Counted from the stretch's first letter, positions 46,390 through 55,371 are shown. The stretch: DNA of 64,000 nt from Natranaerobius thermophilus JW/NM-WN-LF (GCF_000020005.1 NC_010718.1:1942001-2006000); one strand, 5' to 3'. Numbers and translations: made by a program. Notes: generated from the letters alone by a model not told the origin.

Positions 46390-47694
46390 CTAATTGGAAG
46401 GATAAAGTAGAGATTTGGTTTTGTTTTCAGTATACAGATGATTAGCCAAACGATTATGAAGTTCATCGATACTGATTTGATTAAGAATTTCAGAGTAATC
46501 AAATAGGAAGGCATCTGAAAAATATAAATTTAAAAAGGTATTGGCCAGGTATTCTAAAGAATTAAATCCCTGGATATAATCACCTAATAATTTGTTTTTA
46601 ATTCTTTGAAAATCCCTTTTGTCAATTCCTTCTTCAAATGTCGTTTCTATCCCTTTTTCCAGTTTATGTATTAATTTATCTGGATCCTTCGTTGGTCCTC
46701 CGATTAGGGAAAAACCAAAACCTTCTCCATGAGAATACGAAAATTCAAATTGATTGTCAATCAGCCCCTCTTCCAACAAGGACTGGTAAATTTTTGAACC
46801 TTTTCCGAAGATTAATTCCAATAAAAAGTCTGTCACGATTTCATCTTTCAGACTGGGAGTTTCTGTTTGCTTAGTCACTTGATCTTTAAAACCTATATAA
46901 GCCCTTGGTTTGGAAATGTCATGTTCATCAGTTTTTTGTGACATAAACACACTTTCTGGTTCACTTGGTAAAGTTCTGTGGTCTAAATCAGAACTAGGAG
47001 ATAAGTTTTTGGCCGACAGATTTTTGTCAACTTCAGAAAAAACTTCAGCTACATCCAGGTCACCAATTATAAACAACACCATATTAGAAGGATGATAAAA
47101 AGTCTTGTGACAATCATAAAGTAATTCAGGAGTAATAGTACCTATTTCCTCTTCAGTTCCAGCTATATTGATATTTACTGGATGGTTATGGTAAATTCCT
47201 TCAAGCATATTAAAGAATACTTTCCAATCTGGATTATCCTGATACATTCTAATTTCCTGGGAAATTATCCCCTGTTCTTTTTCTACACTCTCCTTAGTAA
47301 AATATGGTTCATTAACAAAGTCTAATAAGGTATTCAAACATTCATAAAAATTTTCAGTGGCACTAAAGAGATATGCAGTGTGTCCAAATGATGTGAATGC
47401 ATTTGCACTTGCTCCTTTTTTCGAAAATTCATCAAACACATTCCTGTCTTTTTGTTCAAACATTTTGTGTTCAAGAAAATGAGCTGTACCTTGAGGTAAT
47501 TTCACAATTTTACCAGAACGATTTCGGTACCGTGTATCAATAGAACCATAATTCACTGCATATACTGCATATTTTTTTTGATACCCTTTTCTGGGAAATA
47601 CATAGGTGTCAAGTCCAGGGGATATTTTATCATAATAAATGGTTTCTTTTAATAAAGGATGAAATCGTTCCTGAGTTTTTTCAATGGTTCTCAT
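46390..47694 (-). CDS. ymfH: Zinc peptidase M16 (YmfH-like), active partner
   Basis: 434 residues. The inverted zinc motif HFLEH (His72, Glu75, His76) and the downstream EKEQGIISQEIRMY with the third ligand make this a competent metallopeptidase. The second half shows the M16_C domain. It is translated directly after ymfF: the ymfF TAA and this ATG overlap as TAATG at 47694. Such pairs of active and inactive M16 subunits are common in Firmicutes. The substrate is unknown. Confidence 0.9.
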   Translation of the reverse strand: MRTIEKTQERFHPLLKETIYYDKISPGLDTYVFPRKGYQKKYAVYAVNYGSIDTRYRNRSGKIVKLPQGTAHFLEHKMFEQKDRNVFDEFSKKGASANAFTSFGHTAYLFSATENFYECLNTLLDFVNEPYFTKESVEKEQGIISQEIRMYQDNPDWKVFFNMLEGIYHNHPVNINIAGTEEEIGTITPELLYDCHKTFYHPSNMVLFIIGDLDVAEVFSEVDKNLSAKNLSPSSDLDHRTLPSEPESVFMSQKTDEHDISKPRAYIGFKDQVTKQTETPSLKDEIVTDFLLELIFGKGSKIYQSLLEEGLIDNQFEFSYSHGEGFGFSLIGGPTKDPDKLIHKLEKGIETTFEEGIDKRDFQRIKNKLLGDYIQGFNSLEYLANTFLNLYFSDAFLFDYSEILNQISIDELHNRLANHLYTENKTKSLLYPSN

Positions 47695-48989
47695 TATGTA
47701 ACACCCACCTTTTCTTGTTTTGCATCTGCCATAATATAAACTGTATCTAATGCTACTTTTTGAGCAGCAGTTAGTATTCTATCCCGGTCTACATTTGCAA
47801 TCTTTTCTTTAATCTCCTCAGGTGTCATGACTCTGTCATTGATAATACCTTCTAAAATTGTTTCACAGATAGCATCAGGATTGTCTTCAATCTGTCTCAT
47901 AGCTGACAACAGGGACTGTTTAGTCATATCCAACTCTTTATCTTGTATATCATCCTGTCTCAATTTTTCTAATTCTTTTGTGATTAATTCCACCGTTTTT
48001 TCATAATCTTCCTTTTGGATTCCGGCATTAACAACCATAACACCTTTACTTTTTTCCAATCTAGATAAAACATAATAACATAAACTATGTTGTTCTCTGA
48101 CTACTCGAAATAGCCTGGAATGGGAGAATCCTCCTAATACACCGTTAAATAGCATTAATGGGAATATCAATTCATCTTTGAAAGAAATTTGTGTTCTGAA
48201 CCCTAAGCATAATTTGCTTTGGTTAATTTTTTCATTTTCTTTAACCTCTTTTGTTTCATCTACATCTTTTATAATCTCTGTTGTAAAATTAGGGATGTTT
48301 TCTCGATCAGGAAAATTAAAATGTTTTTGAATAGCAGAATTCAGTTCTTCCTGCGAAAAATGTCCTACTACAAAGATATCAATAGGAGCAGAAGATAATA
48401 GTTTCCTGTACTGTTCATAAAGACTATATGGAGTTATGCTCTTTACTTCCTCTTCTGTGCCAAATTTTGATTTACTGAAAGGTTCATTTTCACACATATG
48501 TGCAATTAATCTTTCTACAGCATAATTTGTTTTATCATCTTTCAATTTCTTTATCCGGTCAATCTGGTTTTTCTTTTCCTGTTCAACCAATTCTTTTTTA
48601 AATCCAGCCCCTTTTGTTACTGGCTCAAAGATAACCTGACTCATAAGTTTAATAACTTTATCTAAATTAACATATTGTTTTCCCTGTTCCAATAAAAAGT
48701 CTTGGCTAACTGTTTCTAACCTAAACTCTATCATCTGACGTTCTCCTTTTTTGTGAACACCAGTCACTAATTCCGCTCCGTACATTTCCTCTAATTGACG
48801 ATAAAATTCTGTAATTGATGGATAGGGACTAGGTCCTCGCTCTAAAACTTTAGGGATAACAGCCATGTGACCGTTATAATCTCCTAAAGGCCAGTGAAAG
48901 AATACTTTTATTAAAGTTGTTTTTAAGTTAGTTTTTGGGATATAGTGGAGCCTTATACCCGTATCTAACTCTGTTTGACTCATATCCAT
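47694..48989 (-). CDS. ymfF: M16-like protein without the zinc motif (YmfF-like)
   Basis: 431 residues. It is related to ymfH, but the HxxEH site is replaced (AVIPKVLERG), so it is catalytically dead and probably the partner subunit. The C-terminal half retains the family pattern FNGVLGGFSHSRLFRVVREQ and HSLCYYVLSRLE. Start ATG 48989 after AAAGGAGAAT. One-base overlap with ymfH indicates coupled translation. Confidence 0.88.
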   Translation of the reverse strand: MDMSQTELDTGIRLHYIPKTNLKTTLIKVFFHWPLGDYNGHMAVIPKVLERGPSPYPSITEFYRQLEEMYGAELVTGVHKKGERQMIEFRLETVSQDFLLEQGKQYVNLDKVIKLMSQVIFEPVTKGAGFKKELVEQEKKNQIDRIKKLKDDKTNYAVERLIAHMCENEPFSKSKFGTEEEVKSITPYSLYEQYRKLLSSAPIDIFVVGHFSQEELNSAIQKHFNFPDRENIPNFTTEIIKDVDETKEVKENEKINQSKLCLGFRTQISFKDELIFPLMLFNGVLGGFSHSRLFRVVREQHSLCYYVLSRLEKSKGVMVVNAGIQKEDYEKTVELITKELEKLRQDDIQDKELDMTKQSLLSAMRQIEDNPDAICETILEGIINDRVMTPEEIKEKIANVDRDRILTAAQKVALDTVYIMADAKQEKVGVT

Positions 48990-49130
48990 AGAATTCTCCT
49001 TTCGCTTATGTATGATTTATTACAATACAAAATTCGAATAAAGGTTTATTTCAGGTATAGTATTAACTAGCTCTTAGTTTACCTGATAAGACTTCAATTT
49101 ATCCCTAATAATTAATAAAAGGCGTTAAGA

Positions 49131-49201
49131 TTCATTACTAAACGCGCTTAATCCGTTCAATTGAAAATTTTTAAAGTATCAACAATAAATATAAAGACGC
49201 C
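49131..49201 (+). repeat. Dispersed intergenic repeat, copy C
   Basis: GCTTAATCCGTTCAATTGAA and AAAGTATCAACAATAAATAT match copies A, B and D in order and spacing. The outer parts GGCGT and ACGCC form a short terminal inverted repeat in this copy. Confidence 0.7.
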
Positions 49202-49215
49202 AATAGAGATCAACA

Positions 49216-49249
49216 AATAAAAAGTAAGGGTCTATATCTGACCCTTACT
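49216..49249 (-). terminator. Intrinsic terminator of the cutA-hisD operon
   Basis: AGTAAGGGTC and GACCCTTACT pair perfectly (10 bp, 7-nt loop). On the minus strand TTTTTATTTGTTG follows. Confidence 0.87.
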
Positions 49250-49308
49250 GATAATACTCAATATTGCTTATAAGATACAAAAATTACTTAAAGATATCAC
49301 TTAACTAA

Positions 49309-50595
49309 TTAATCCTTTGGGTTATTGTTGTCAGCTCGTAACTCAGCTGACTTTTTATGTGCTTCAAGTCCCTCTAACTCAGCTAAGTGCATACATTTAT
49401 CTGATAATTCATGAGCACCCGTTTCTGTTAAAACTTGATATGAAGACATCTTTAAGAACTTCCCTACAGATAACCCACTTGAAAACCTGGCACTATTACC
49501 CGTTGGCAAAATATGGTTTGTACCGGATACATAATCTCCAAAAGCTACCGAGGCCCATTCTCCAACAAATAAGGAACCATAGTGATTAACCATCTCCATA
49601 ATATTTGAGTTATTATCGGTCATCAATTGTAAATGTTCCGGTGCCATCTGATCAGAAATTTCAATAGCTTGGTCGAGATTATCCACTAGTATGATTTCTC
49701 CGTAATCTTCCCAACTTTTAGCTGCTGTTTCCCAGGTTAACAATTCATCTAGCTGGCGATGAATTTCCTGATTCACTTCTTTAGCTAGTTGTTCTGAAGT
49801 GGTCACTAGTACACAAACGGCATCGGGGTCGTGTTCCGCTTGTGCCAATAAATCTGCAGCAACATTAGTTGAAGAGGCAGTATTATCGGCAATTATCAAC
49901 ACTTCACTTGGGCCAGCCAATTGATCTATTCCAACAATACCATTCAATTGTCGCTTAGCTTCAGTCACGTATTTATTTCCTGGTCCCACAATAAAATCAA
50001 CCTTAGATATTGTCTCAGTGCCCAATGCCAAAGCAGCAATTCCATGAGCACCGCCTACAATATAAACCTCATCTACCCCTGCTAGATACATAGCTGCCAG
50101 TAATTCCGGGTGGATTCCACCATATTTCCTGACAGGTGGAGCAATAGCCACAATTCTCTCAACTCCCGCTACCCTGGCAGGTACTATAGACATCAAAGCA
50201 GATGAAGGTAAGGGATATCTACCAGCAGGTACATAACAACCGCATGATGAAATCGGTTTGATCTTGTAACCAAGTTTTACTCCAGGGATATTTTCACATT
50301 CTATTTCTTTAAATCCTGCAAGTTGCTGACTTGCAAAAAATTCAATCTGGTCTTTAGCAAAATTAAGCGCTTCTTTAGTTTTATCCGTTAAATTGTCGTA
50401 ACATTGTTTCATATATTCTTGGCTAACTTCCAATTTGGATAGAGAGCAATTATCCAAAGATTGAGTCAGTTCAAATAGTGCTTTATCTCCATTTGTCCTT
50501 ACTTGATCTATTATCTTGGTCACTGTGTTTCTAGTTTCCACATCTTCAAATTTTGCCTTTTGGCTAGCTAGTTTAGCTTCTTTTAATTTATACAT
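49309..50595 (-). CDS. hisD: Histidinol dehydrogenase family protein
   Basis: 428 residues. GPGNKYVTEAKRQLNG, the catalytic pair in APEHLQL (Glu-His), GDYVSGTNHILPTG and the C-terminal EAHKKSAELR cover the known active-site residues. It would oxidise histidinol to histidine using NAD+. No other his gene lies in the window and the partner is cutA, so a paralogous dehydrogenase role is possible. The sequence FVGEWASVAFGDYVSG differs from the usual FLGPYTPEAxGDY pattern. ATG 50595 follows GGGGGAT. An upstream ATG at 50607 lies over the site. Confidence 0.88.
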   Translation of the reverse strand: MYKLKEAKLASQKAKFEDVETRNTVTKIIDQVRTNGDKALFELTQSLDNCSLSKLEVSQEYMKQCYDNLTDKTKEALNFAKDQIEFFASQQLAGFKEIECENIPGVKLGYKIKPISSCGCYVPAGRYPLPSSALMSIVPARVAGVERIVAIAPPVRKYGGIHPELLAAMYLAGVDEVYIVGGAHGIAALALGTETISKVDFIVGPGNKYVTEAKRQLNGIVGIDQLAGPSEVLIIADNTASSTNVAADLLAQAEHDPDAVCVLVTTSEQLAKEVNQEIHRQLDELLTWETAAKSWEDYGEIILVDNLDQAIEISDQMAPEHLQLMTDNNSNIMEMVNHYGSLFVGEWASVAFGDYVSGTNHILPTGNSARFSSGLSVGKFLKMSSYQVLTETGAHELSDKCMHLAELEGLEAHKKSAELRADNNNPKD

Positions 50596-50613
50596 AGTAT
50601 CCCCCATTTTGTT

Positions 50614-50934
50614 TTAGCATTGATTCACTTCATCATCAATCCATTTTAGAAAATCCGGATTACCATCTTTCATTTCCCAAGTAACTACACAAGGTACATC
50701 GTAAGGATGGAGTTCCTTAACTCTTTCTACTAACTTGCTGACTGTTTCAGTTTTAGTTTTTCCGAATAATAAAACTTCTTCCTCGGATTGGGCCTCTCCT
50801 TCCCAATAGAAGAAAGATTTAATTTTAGGTATTACATTTACACAAGCTACCAAACGATCTTCCACAAGTTGTTTTGCGAGTTGCTCAGCATCCTCCATAC
50901 TTTCAGCAGTAATGTAAAACATTGATCTACTCAT
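50614..50934 (-). CDS. cutA: Divalent-cation tolerance protein CutA
   Basis: 106 residues of the trimeric CutA1 fold. AEQLAKQLVEDRLVACVNVIPKIKSFFYWEGEAQSEEEVLLFGKT and the ELHPYDVPCVVTWEM block are conserved. It is PII-like in shape. The role in metal tolerance is known only in E. coli. The ATG 50934 is 6 nt after AGGAGGG. First gene of a unit with hisD, 18 nt apart. Confidence 0.93.
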   Translation of the reverse strand: MSRSMFYITAESMEDAEQLAKQLVEDRLVACVNVIPKIKSFFYWEGEAQSEEEVLLFGKTKTETVSKLVERVKELHPYDVPCVVTWEMKDGNPDFLKWIDDEVNQC

Positions 50935-51240
50935 CCTTATCCCTCCTATTACCAAGTTTCTATATATTATCAATATTTATATTAAATCCCCGAATCATCT
51001 TTCTCAATAGCTAGCTTTACAGCTTGCATTGCTAAATTTAAATTAAATTCCATGGAAATTTTAAAATATTTGAGTATAAAATTCAATTTTATACATTTGT
51101 ACATTAAAGAGATAACTTGTTTATTTAAAATTCGACACATAGCCAAAAGTTCCTGTCAATTTATTATCATTTTAGCGATGTTTTACTCCGTTATTGATAG
51201 TTGAACTCTTTGATTGAATGAATTTGTGAAGGGTTGATAT

Positions 51241-51361
51241 TACATCTAACGATCAATAGTAGAATTTAAGTCAAAAAACAGGATGTTATTTTCTGATCAT
51301 GTTCAGGGATGAGCAGTTGATCAGGAAGCTTTATTTCTACTGTTGAGGAGTTTTAGATGTA
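51241..51361. repeat. 121-bp nested inverted repeat, possible structured RNA or MITE-like relic
   Basis: Three nested complementary pairs share one centre: TACATCTAA (51241-51249) with TTAGATGTA (51353-51361); TCAATAGTAGAA (51253-51264) with TTCTACTGTTGA (51335-51346, one G-U); and CTGATCA (51293-51299) with TGATCAG (51318-51324). It is flanked by intron 2 on one side and the cutA upstream region on the other. The rest of 50935-51392 shows no gene. Confidence 0.7.
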
Positions 51362-51392
51362 CCACCCCGAATAATCTCACTATAATCCATCA

Positions 51393-53307
51393 ATCGAGTA
51401 GGAGGTAGATAATTATTTTATCTACCGACCTCTCACACCACCGAGCAAACCGTTCGGTACACGGCGGTTCCTAGTTTACGCTTTAACTTGTCGATAATAT
51501 TCCGAAAAGAATAGGAAACCAAATCCTTTGATTACATCATTTCCAAGGGATTTGGATAAGACGGGGCTATTGGAAATTCTCCAGTAGCCCTTTCTTGTGT
51601 TTGCATATTCCCATGCTTTGTATTTATTGGCTCCAAAGAACTTGAGCATTTTAAATTTTGTTCTCACTTTCTTCCATTGTTTCCAGTAAATCATGCGAAT
51701 ACGCCTTCTCATCCAACTGTCAGTATTTATTAACAGATTCTTCATATCAGCTGGTTTAAAGTAGTTAACCCAACCCATAATGTATCGGCTAAGTTTCTTT
51801 GCTCTGGCTTCGTTGCTTATTCCATAACTTCTAGATGTGAGTTCTTTTATTCTCGTTCTCATCTTTGTAACTGATTTAAGATGAACTCTTAATCTGGCTT
51901 TTCCTTTATGTCTGTAAAAGCCAAACCCAAGAAATCTTACCTTTCCTACATAGGCAACTACAGTTTTATCTTTATTTACTTTGAGAAATAGTTTATTTTC
52001 GATGAAGGGTAGTATGTTCTTCAAGGTGCGTCCGGCACTTCTTCTGCTTTTACAAAAGATTAGCAGGTCGTCCGCATAGCGGACGAATTCGTGCCCCCTT
52101 TTCTCAAGTTCTTTATCCAATTCGTGGAGCATTATGTTACTGAGGATAGGGCTAAGAGGCCCGCCCTGGGGCACGCCAACTTCTGTATCCTTATAGGTGT
52201 GTTTGATCATTACTCCTGCTCTTAGATATTTGTTGATAAGAGATATTACTCGACCGTCTTTTATTGTCTTAGATAGCACTTCTATCAATTTGCTCTGGTT
52301 TACTGTGTCAAAGTATTTCTCCAAGTCCATATCTACTACATATTTGTATCCTTCATTTATGTTTTGTTGACTTTTCTTAATTGCATCATGAGTACTGCGT
52401 CCAGGGCGAAAACCATAGCTGTTATCTGAGAATTGCTCCTCATATATTGGAGATAGTACTTGGGCTATTGCTTGTTGGATTACCCTGTCTACCACTGTAG
52501 GTATGCCTAATTTTCTTTTCTTCCCATCTTCTTTAGGTATCTCTACCCTTCTGACGGGATTAGGGCGGTATTTACCGTCCAGGACTCTTTGCCTGAGGTG
52601 GTCCCCGTTTTCTTTGAGATATTGTAGAAGTTCATCTACTCCCATCCCATCAATCCCGTGAGAGCCTTTGTTGGATTTTATTTTCTTGAATGCTTTATTC
52701 ATGTTGTCTCTATCCAAAATTTCCTCTAGCAAATTCCCCTTCGACAAGTTTGCATTGGAGATGTTGTTTTCAGTTATCCTTAAAGAACTGTGCACTCCCG
52801 CATATCCTTCGTGTTCCGCACTATTCTTCTGCGGTGAGCCTTCTTTGCAGCTTTCGCCTGTCAGAAGTTGGCGGCACTTCATTCCTTTATTGGTAACAGT
52901 CATTTACTGATCTCCTCCTAGGTTCATCCCTTCCTTAATGATGTCGACCTCATCAAGTACTATGGAATCTGCTGACTTCTCATGACAAATCTTATTTCAA
53001 CCGTGGTTCGAAGTTCATCTTGCCACGTCCATGAGACCTCCCACGGTAAGACGATTAACTTTCATTCCATGTACCCACATCATTTACACTGGTATGTCCG
53101 TGTAGTTGATTGGACTTCGTTTTGTATTGCAAACTCATCCCATACCTTATGCCTGATGATGTTCGTGTGCCTTGGGTCGGAATTTTGCCTTAAGCTTCCT
53201 TCAGATCCCACCTCACGATGGGCACCCTTGCTCTTGGCTAATGGTTGGTAACTACAAACCCCCATAGTGGACTTACACCACCTAGCTAATCGTCATGCAT
53301 GGCGCAC
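51393..53307 (-). mobile_element. Group II intron 2 (probable class IIC)
   Basis: 5' end GTGCGCCATGCATGACG at 53307 and 3' end ...CCTACTCGAT at 51393, 1.9 kb. Domain V lies at about 51435-51470 and domain VI has the stem GGTAGATAA/TTATCTACC. It encodes its own RT. It begins 9 nt after the terminator stem of the kamB-kdd2 operon. The canonical GTGCG start and intact RT suggest a functional intron. It shares the last ten bases with intron 1 but little else. Confidence 0.88.
51476..52903 (-). CDS. ltrA: Group II intron reverse transcriptase/maturase (intron 2)
   Basis: 475 residues. An N-terminal extension of about 60 residues comes before LLEEILDRDNMNKAFKKIK. The RT core carries PVRRVEIPKEDGKKRKLGIP, FSDNSYGFRPGRSTHDAI, VPQGGPLSPILSNI and the catalytic RYADDLLIF. 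The maturase domain includes SRYIMGWVNYFKPADM. There is no endonuclease domain. ATG 52903 follows TAGGAGGAG. Only distantly related to the RT of intron 1, so the two introns arrived independently. Confidence 0.95.
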   Translation of the reverse strand: MTVTNKGMKCRQLLTGESCKEGSPQKNSAEHEGYAGVHSSLRITENNISNANLSKGNLLEEILDRDNMNKAFKKIKSNKGSHGIDGMGVDELLQYLKENGDHLRQRVLDGKYRPNPVRRVEIPKEDGKKRKLGIPTVVDRVIQQAIAQVLSPIYEEQFSDNSYGFRPGRSTHDAIKKSQQNINEGYKYVVDMDLEKYFDTVNQSKLIEVLSKTIKDGRVISLINKYLRAGVMIKHTYKDTEVGVPQGGPLSPILSNIMLHELDKELEKRGHEFVRYADDLLIFCKSRRSAGRTLKNILPFIENKLFLKVNKDKTVVAYVGKVRFLGFGFYRHKGKARLRVHLKSVTKMRTRIKELTSRSYGISNEARAKKLSRYIMGWVNYFKPADMKNLLINTDSWMRRRIRMIYWKQWKKVRTKFKMLKFFGANKYKAWEYANTRKGYWRISNSPVLSKSLGNDVIKGFGFLFFSEYYRQVKA

Positions 53308-53316
53308 AATGACAAA

Positions 53317-53344
53317 GCCCGGAATTCATAATTGAACTCCGGGC
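53317..53344 (-). terminator. Intrinsic terminator of the kamB-kamD-kamE-kce2-kdd2 operon, target of intron 2
   Basis: Minus strand: GCCCGGAGTTC and GAATTCCGGGC pair (11 bp, one G-U) with a 6-nt loop, followed by TTTGTCATT and then the intron. Confidence 0.88.
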
Positions 53345-53381
53345 CTGTAAATCTAAATCATATTACAAAATCATATTAAAT

Positions 53382-54416
53382 TTATGTGTACAATCTATTG
53401 AAAATATCCCTGATTTTTTGATTTTCTCTTAAAATTTCTAGAGTAATGTCAGCGTGATCCTTAGTATATCCGTTTCCAATTATCATATTAACGTCTTTAC
53501 CTACTCCTTCAGCTCCCAATGCGGCTTTAGTAAAGCTAGTAGCCATACTAAAGAAATAAACTATTCCTCCATCTTTTGTTGGTAAAATTGATCCCATTTC
53601 TGTATCAGGCACATTTACATTATTTATTGTTACATCACATAACTCTCCATCTGTAGCTTCTTCCACCTCTTTTAAAATATTCATAGGTTCAGTGGCACTA
53701 CCTTGGAGGATTACATCGGCTAAGCCTGTCTCTTTAATACGTTCACAACCAGCATCACTTCTGCTGATACCAATCACTTTACCGCTAACTCCAGCTCGCT
53801 TTTTAGCTTCATGTAAGCAAAGAAGTCCTGACTTACCGCCAGCTCCAATAATAAATACAGTATCACCAGGTTGAACCAACTTGGCAGTTTGCGCTGCAGC
53901 ACCTGCTACATCTAAAGCTGCCAGTGCTAAGGTATCTTCCATATCTTCTGGTATTTTGGAATACAATGCTGATTCAAATAAGACGGCCTTTCCTTCTATA
54001 TGAACTTGGTCTATATCAGTATTGACTTCTTTTATCTTGTCAATCCTTAAAGGGGTCAGGGATAAAGACGATAGAGTCGCAACTTTATCTCCTGGCTTTA
54101 AATCACGATCCGTTAATTTTTCACCCACTTGTTCTACAGTTCCAATTAACATGCCACCAGAGCCAGTTTCAGGATTGTGATGTTTTCCACGTTCTTCAAC
54201 TATTTCCGTCATTTTAGCTTTAATTTTTTCTTCATCGCCACCTGCTTCTCGTTCAATTTGAGTCATACTGGCAGCATCGATATTTAATGTTTGTACATTA
54301 ATTAATATTTCATTGTCATAGATCTCCATGGTGTTATCAATTTTCCATGCAGGTTGAGGCAGTGCTCCAGCGGGCTCTATTACTCTATGTGCGCCAAATT
54401 TATTACCTGTTTTCAT
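53382..54416 (-). CDS. kdd: L-erythro-3,5-diaminohexanoate dehydrogenase, copy 2
   Basis: 344 residues, co-linear with copy 1 at 30078-31112 without gaps. All Rossmann and family motifs ([29 protein letters not shown]) are identical. Differences are scattered and mostly conservative, for example Thr/Ala in TEPMNILKEVEE against [12 protein letters not shown]. Last gene of the kam operon. Start ATG 54416 after AAGGGGTGA. Same reaction assumed. A preference for a stereoisomer or another diamino acid cannot be judged from sequence. Confidence 0.93.
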   Translation of the reverse strand: MKTGNKFGAHRVIEPAGALPQPAWKIDNTMEIYDNEILINVQTLNIDAASMTQIEREAGGDEEKIKAKMTEIVEERGKHHNPETGSGGMLIGTVEQVGEKLTDRDLKPGDKVATLSSLSLTPLRIDKIKEVNTDIDQVHIEGKAVLFESALYSKIPEDMEDTLALAALDVAGAAAQTAKLVQPGDTVFIIGAGGKSGLLCLHEAKKRAGVSGKVIGISRSDAGCERIKETGLADVILQGSATEPMNILKEVEEATDGELCDVTINNVNVPDTEMGSILPTKDGGIVYFFSMATSFTKAALGAEGVGKDVNMIIGNGYTKDHADITLEILRENQKIRDIFNRLYT

Positions 54417-54462
54417 ATTAATCACCCCTTATATTTATTTAGAATTTGTTAACAGATGACTA

Positions 54463-55278
54463 TTACTTGATTTTGAGTATTTCTCGAGCTTCATCGGGAG
54501 TTGCAACTTCTCTATCTAACTCATTGGCCAATCTTACAATTCTTTCCACTAACTGGGCATTACTTTCGGCAAGAACACCTTTTTTATAGTAGATATTATC
54601 TTCAAAGCCGACTCTTACATGGCCACCCATAAGGATTGCGTGAGTAGCTAGAGGAAGTTCATGCCTACCCACTCCTGCAACAGTCCAAGTAGCATCTTCA
54701 GGTATTAAGTCCACCATAAACATCAAGTTCTTCAAAGACGCTTTCATGGCTCCGGGCACACCCAATACCATATCAAAGTGTAAGTGTTCCGGTAACAGTC
54801 CTTCTTTATTAAGTTGCAGAGCATTGTATACATGTCCTGGTTCAAAACATTCCAATTCTGGTAAGATATTGGATTTTTTCATAGACTGTGCAAATTCTCT
54901 CATCATAGGTAAATCGTTAACAAAAATTGCATCCCCAAAGTTAGTGGTTCCGCAATCCAAAGTTGCCATTTCTGGAGATAATTCAACTGGTTGGGCACGC
55001 TCTTCAAAACTCATACCAGCAGCTCCACCCGTAGATGGTTGAATTATAGCCGTAACGCCTCTTTCCTTCATGGCATCAATTGCTTTTTTGAATACTTCCT
55101 TGCTTTGTGTAGGGGTGCCATCTTCGTCGCGAACATGTAAGTGAATAATTGAAGCACCTGCTTCTTCAGCTTTAATTGCTTCCTCGGCAAGTTCCTCTGC
55201 TGTAACAGGGATGTTAGGATTATCCTCTTTAGTTGCCTCGGCCCCAGAAATAGCAGCAGTTATAATCAATTTTTCCAT
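54463..55278 (-). CDS. kce: 3-keto-5-aminohexanoate cleavage enzyme, copy 2
   Basis: 271 residues, the same length as copy 1. The zinc motif IIHLHVRDEDGTPT and GGHVRVGFEDNIYY are kept. N-terminal differences such as ITAAISGAEATKED against ITAAICGAEVTKED are minor. It cleaves 3-keto-5-aminohexanoate with acetyl-CoA. ATG 55278 after AAGGAAGGTGGG. It sits 93 bp downstream of the amidohydrolase and 46 bp before kdd2. Confidence 0.93.
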   Translation of the reverse strand: MEKLIITAAISGAEATKEDNPNIPVTAEELAEEAIKAEEAGASIIHLHVRDEDGTPTQSKEVFKKAIDAMKERGVTAIIQPSTGGAAGMSFEERAQPVELSPEMATLDCGTTNFGDAIFVNDLPMMREFAQSMKKSNILPELECFEPGHVYNALQLNKEGLLPEHLHFDMVLGVPGAMKASLKNLMFMVDLIPEDATWTVAGVGRHELPLATHAILMGGHVRVGFEDNIYYKKGVLAESNAQLVERIVRLANELDREVATPDEAREILKIK

Positions 55279-55371
55279 GTTAAATCCCACCTTCCTTAAA
55301 AATTGTACCCCTTAAGAAATTATACCCTCAATTAAGGCTTTAGCCTGTTCTCTAATTTTTACGTGGAGAGT

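Larger units (their letters stand above)
48990..49308. other. Intergenic region holding a repeat copy and the hisD terminator
   Basis: 319 bp between ymfF and hisD on the minus strand. It contains dispersed repeat copy C (49131-49201) and a terminator (49216-49249). No gene or ribosome site other than that of ymfF. Confidence 0.6.

Noticed and set aside
51361-51376. GGGGTGGTAC on the minus strand upstream of cutA, similar to a T-box core
   Set aside because: Only part of the T-box consensus matches, there is no stem I or specifier loop, and the sequence is the 3' exon of intron 2.
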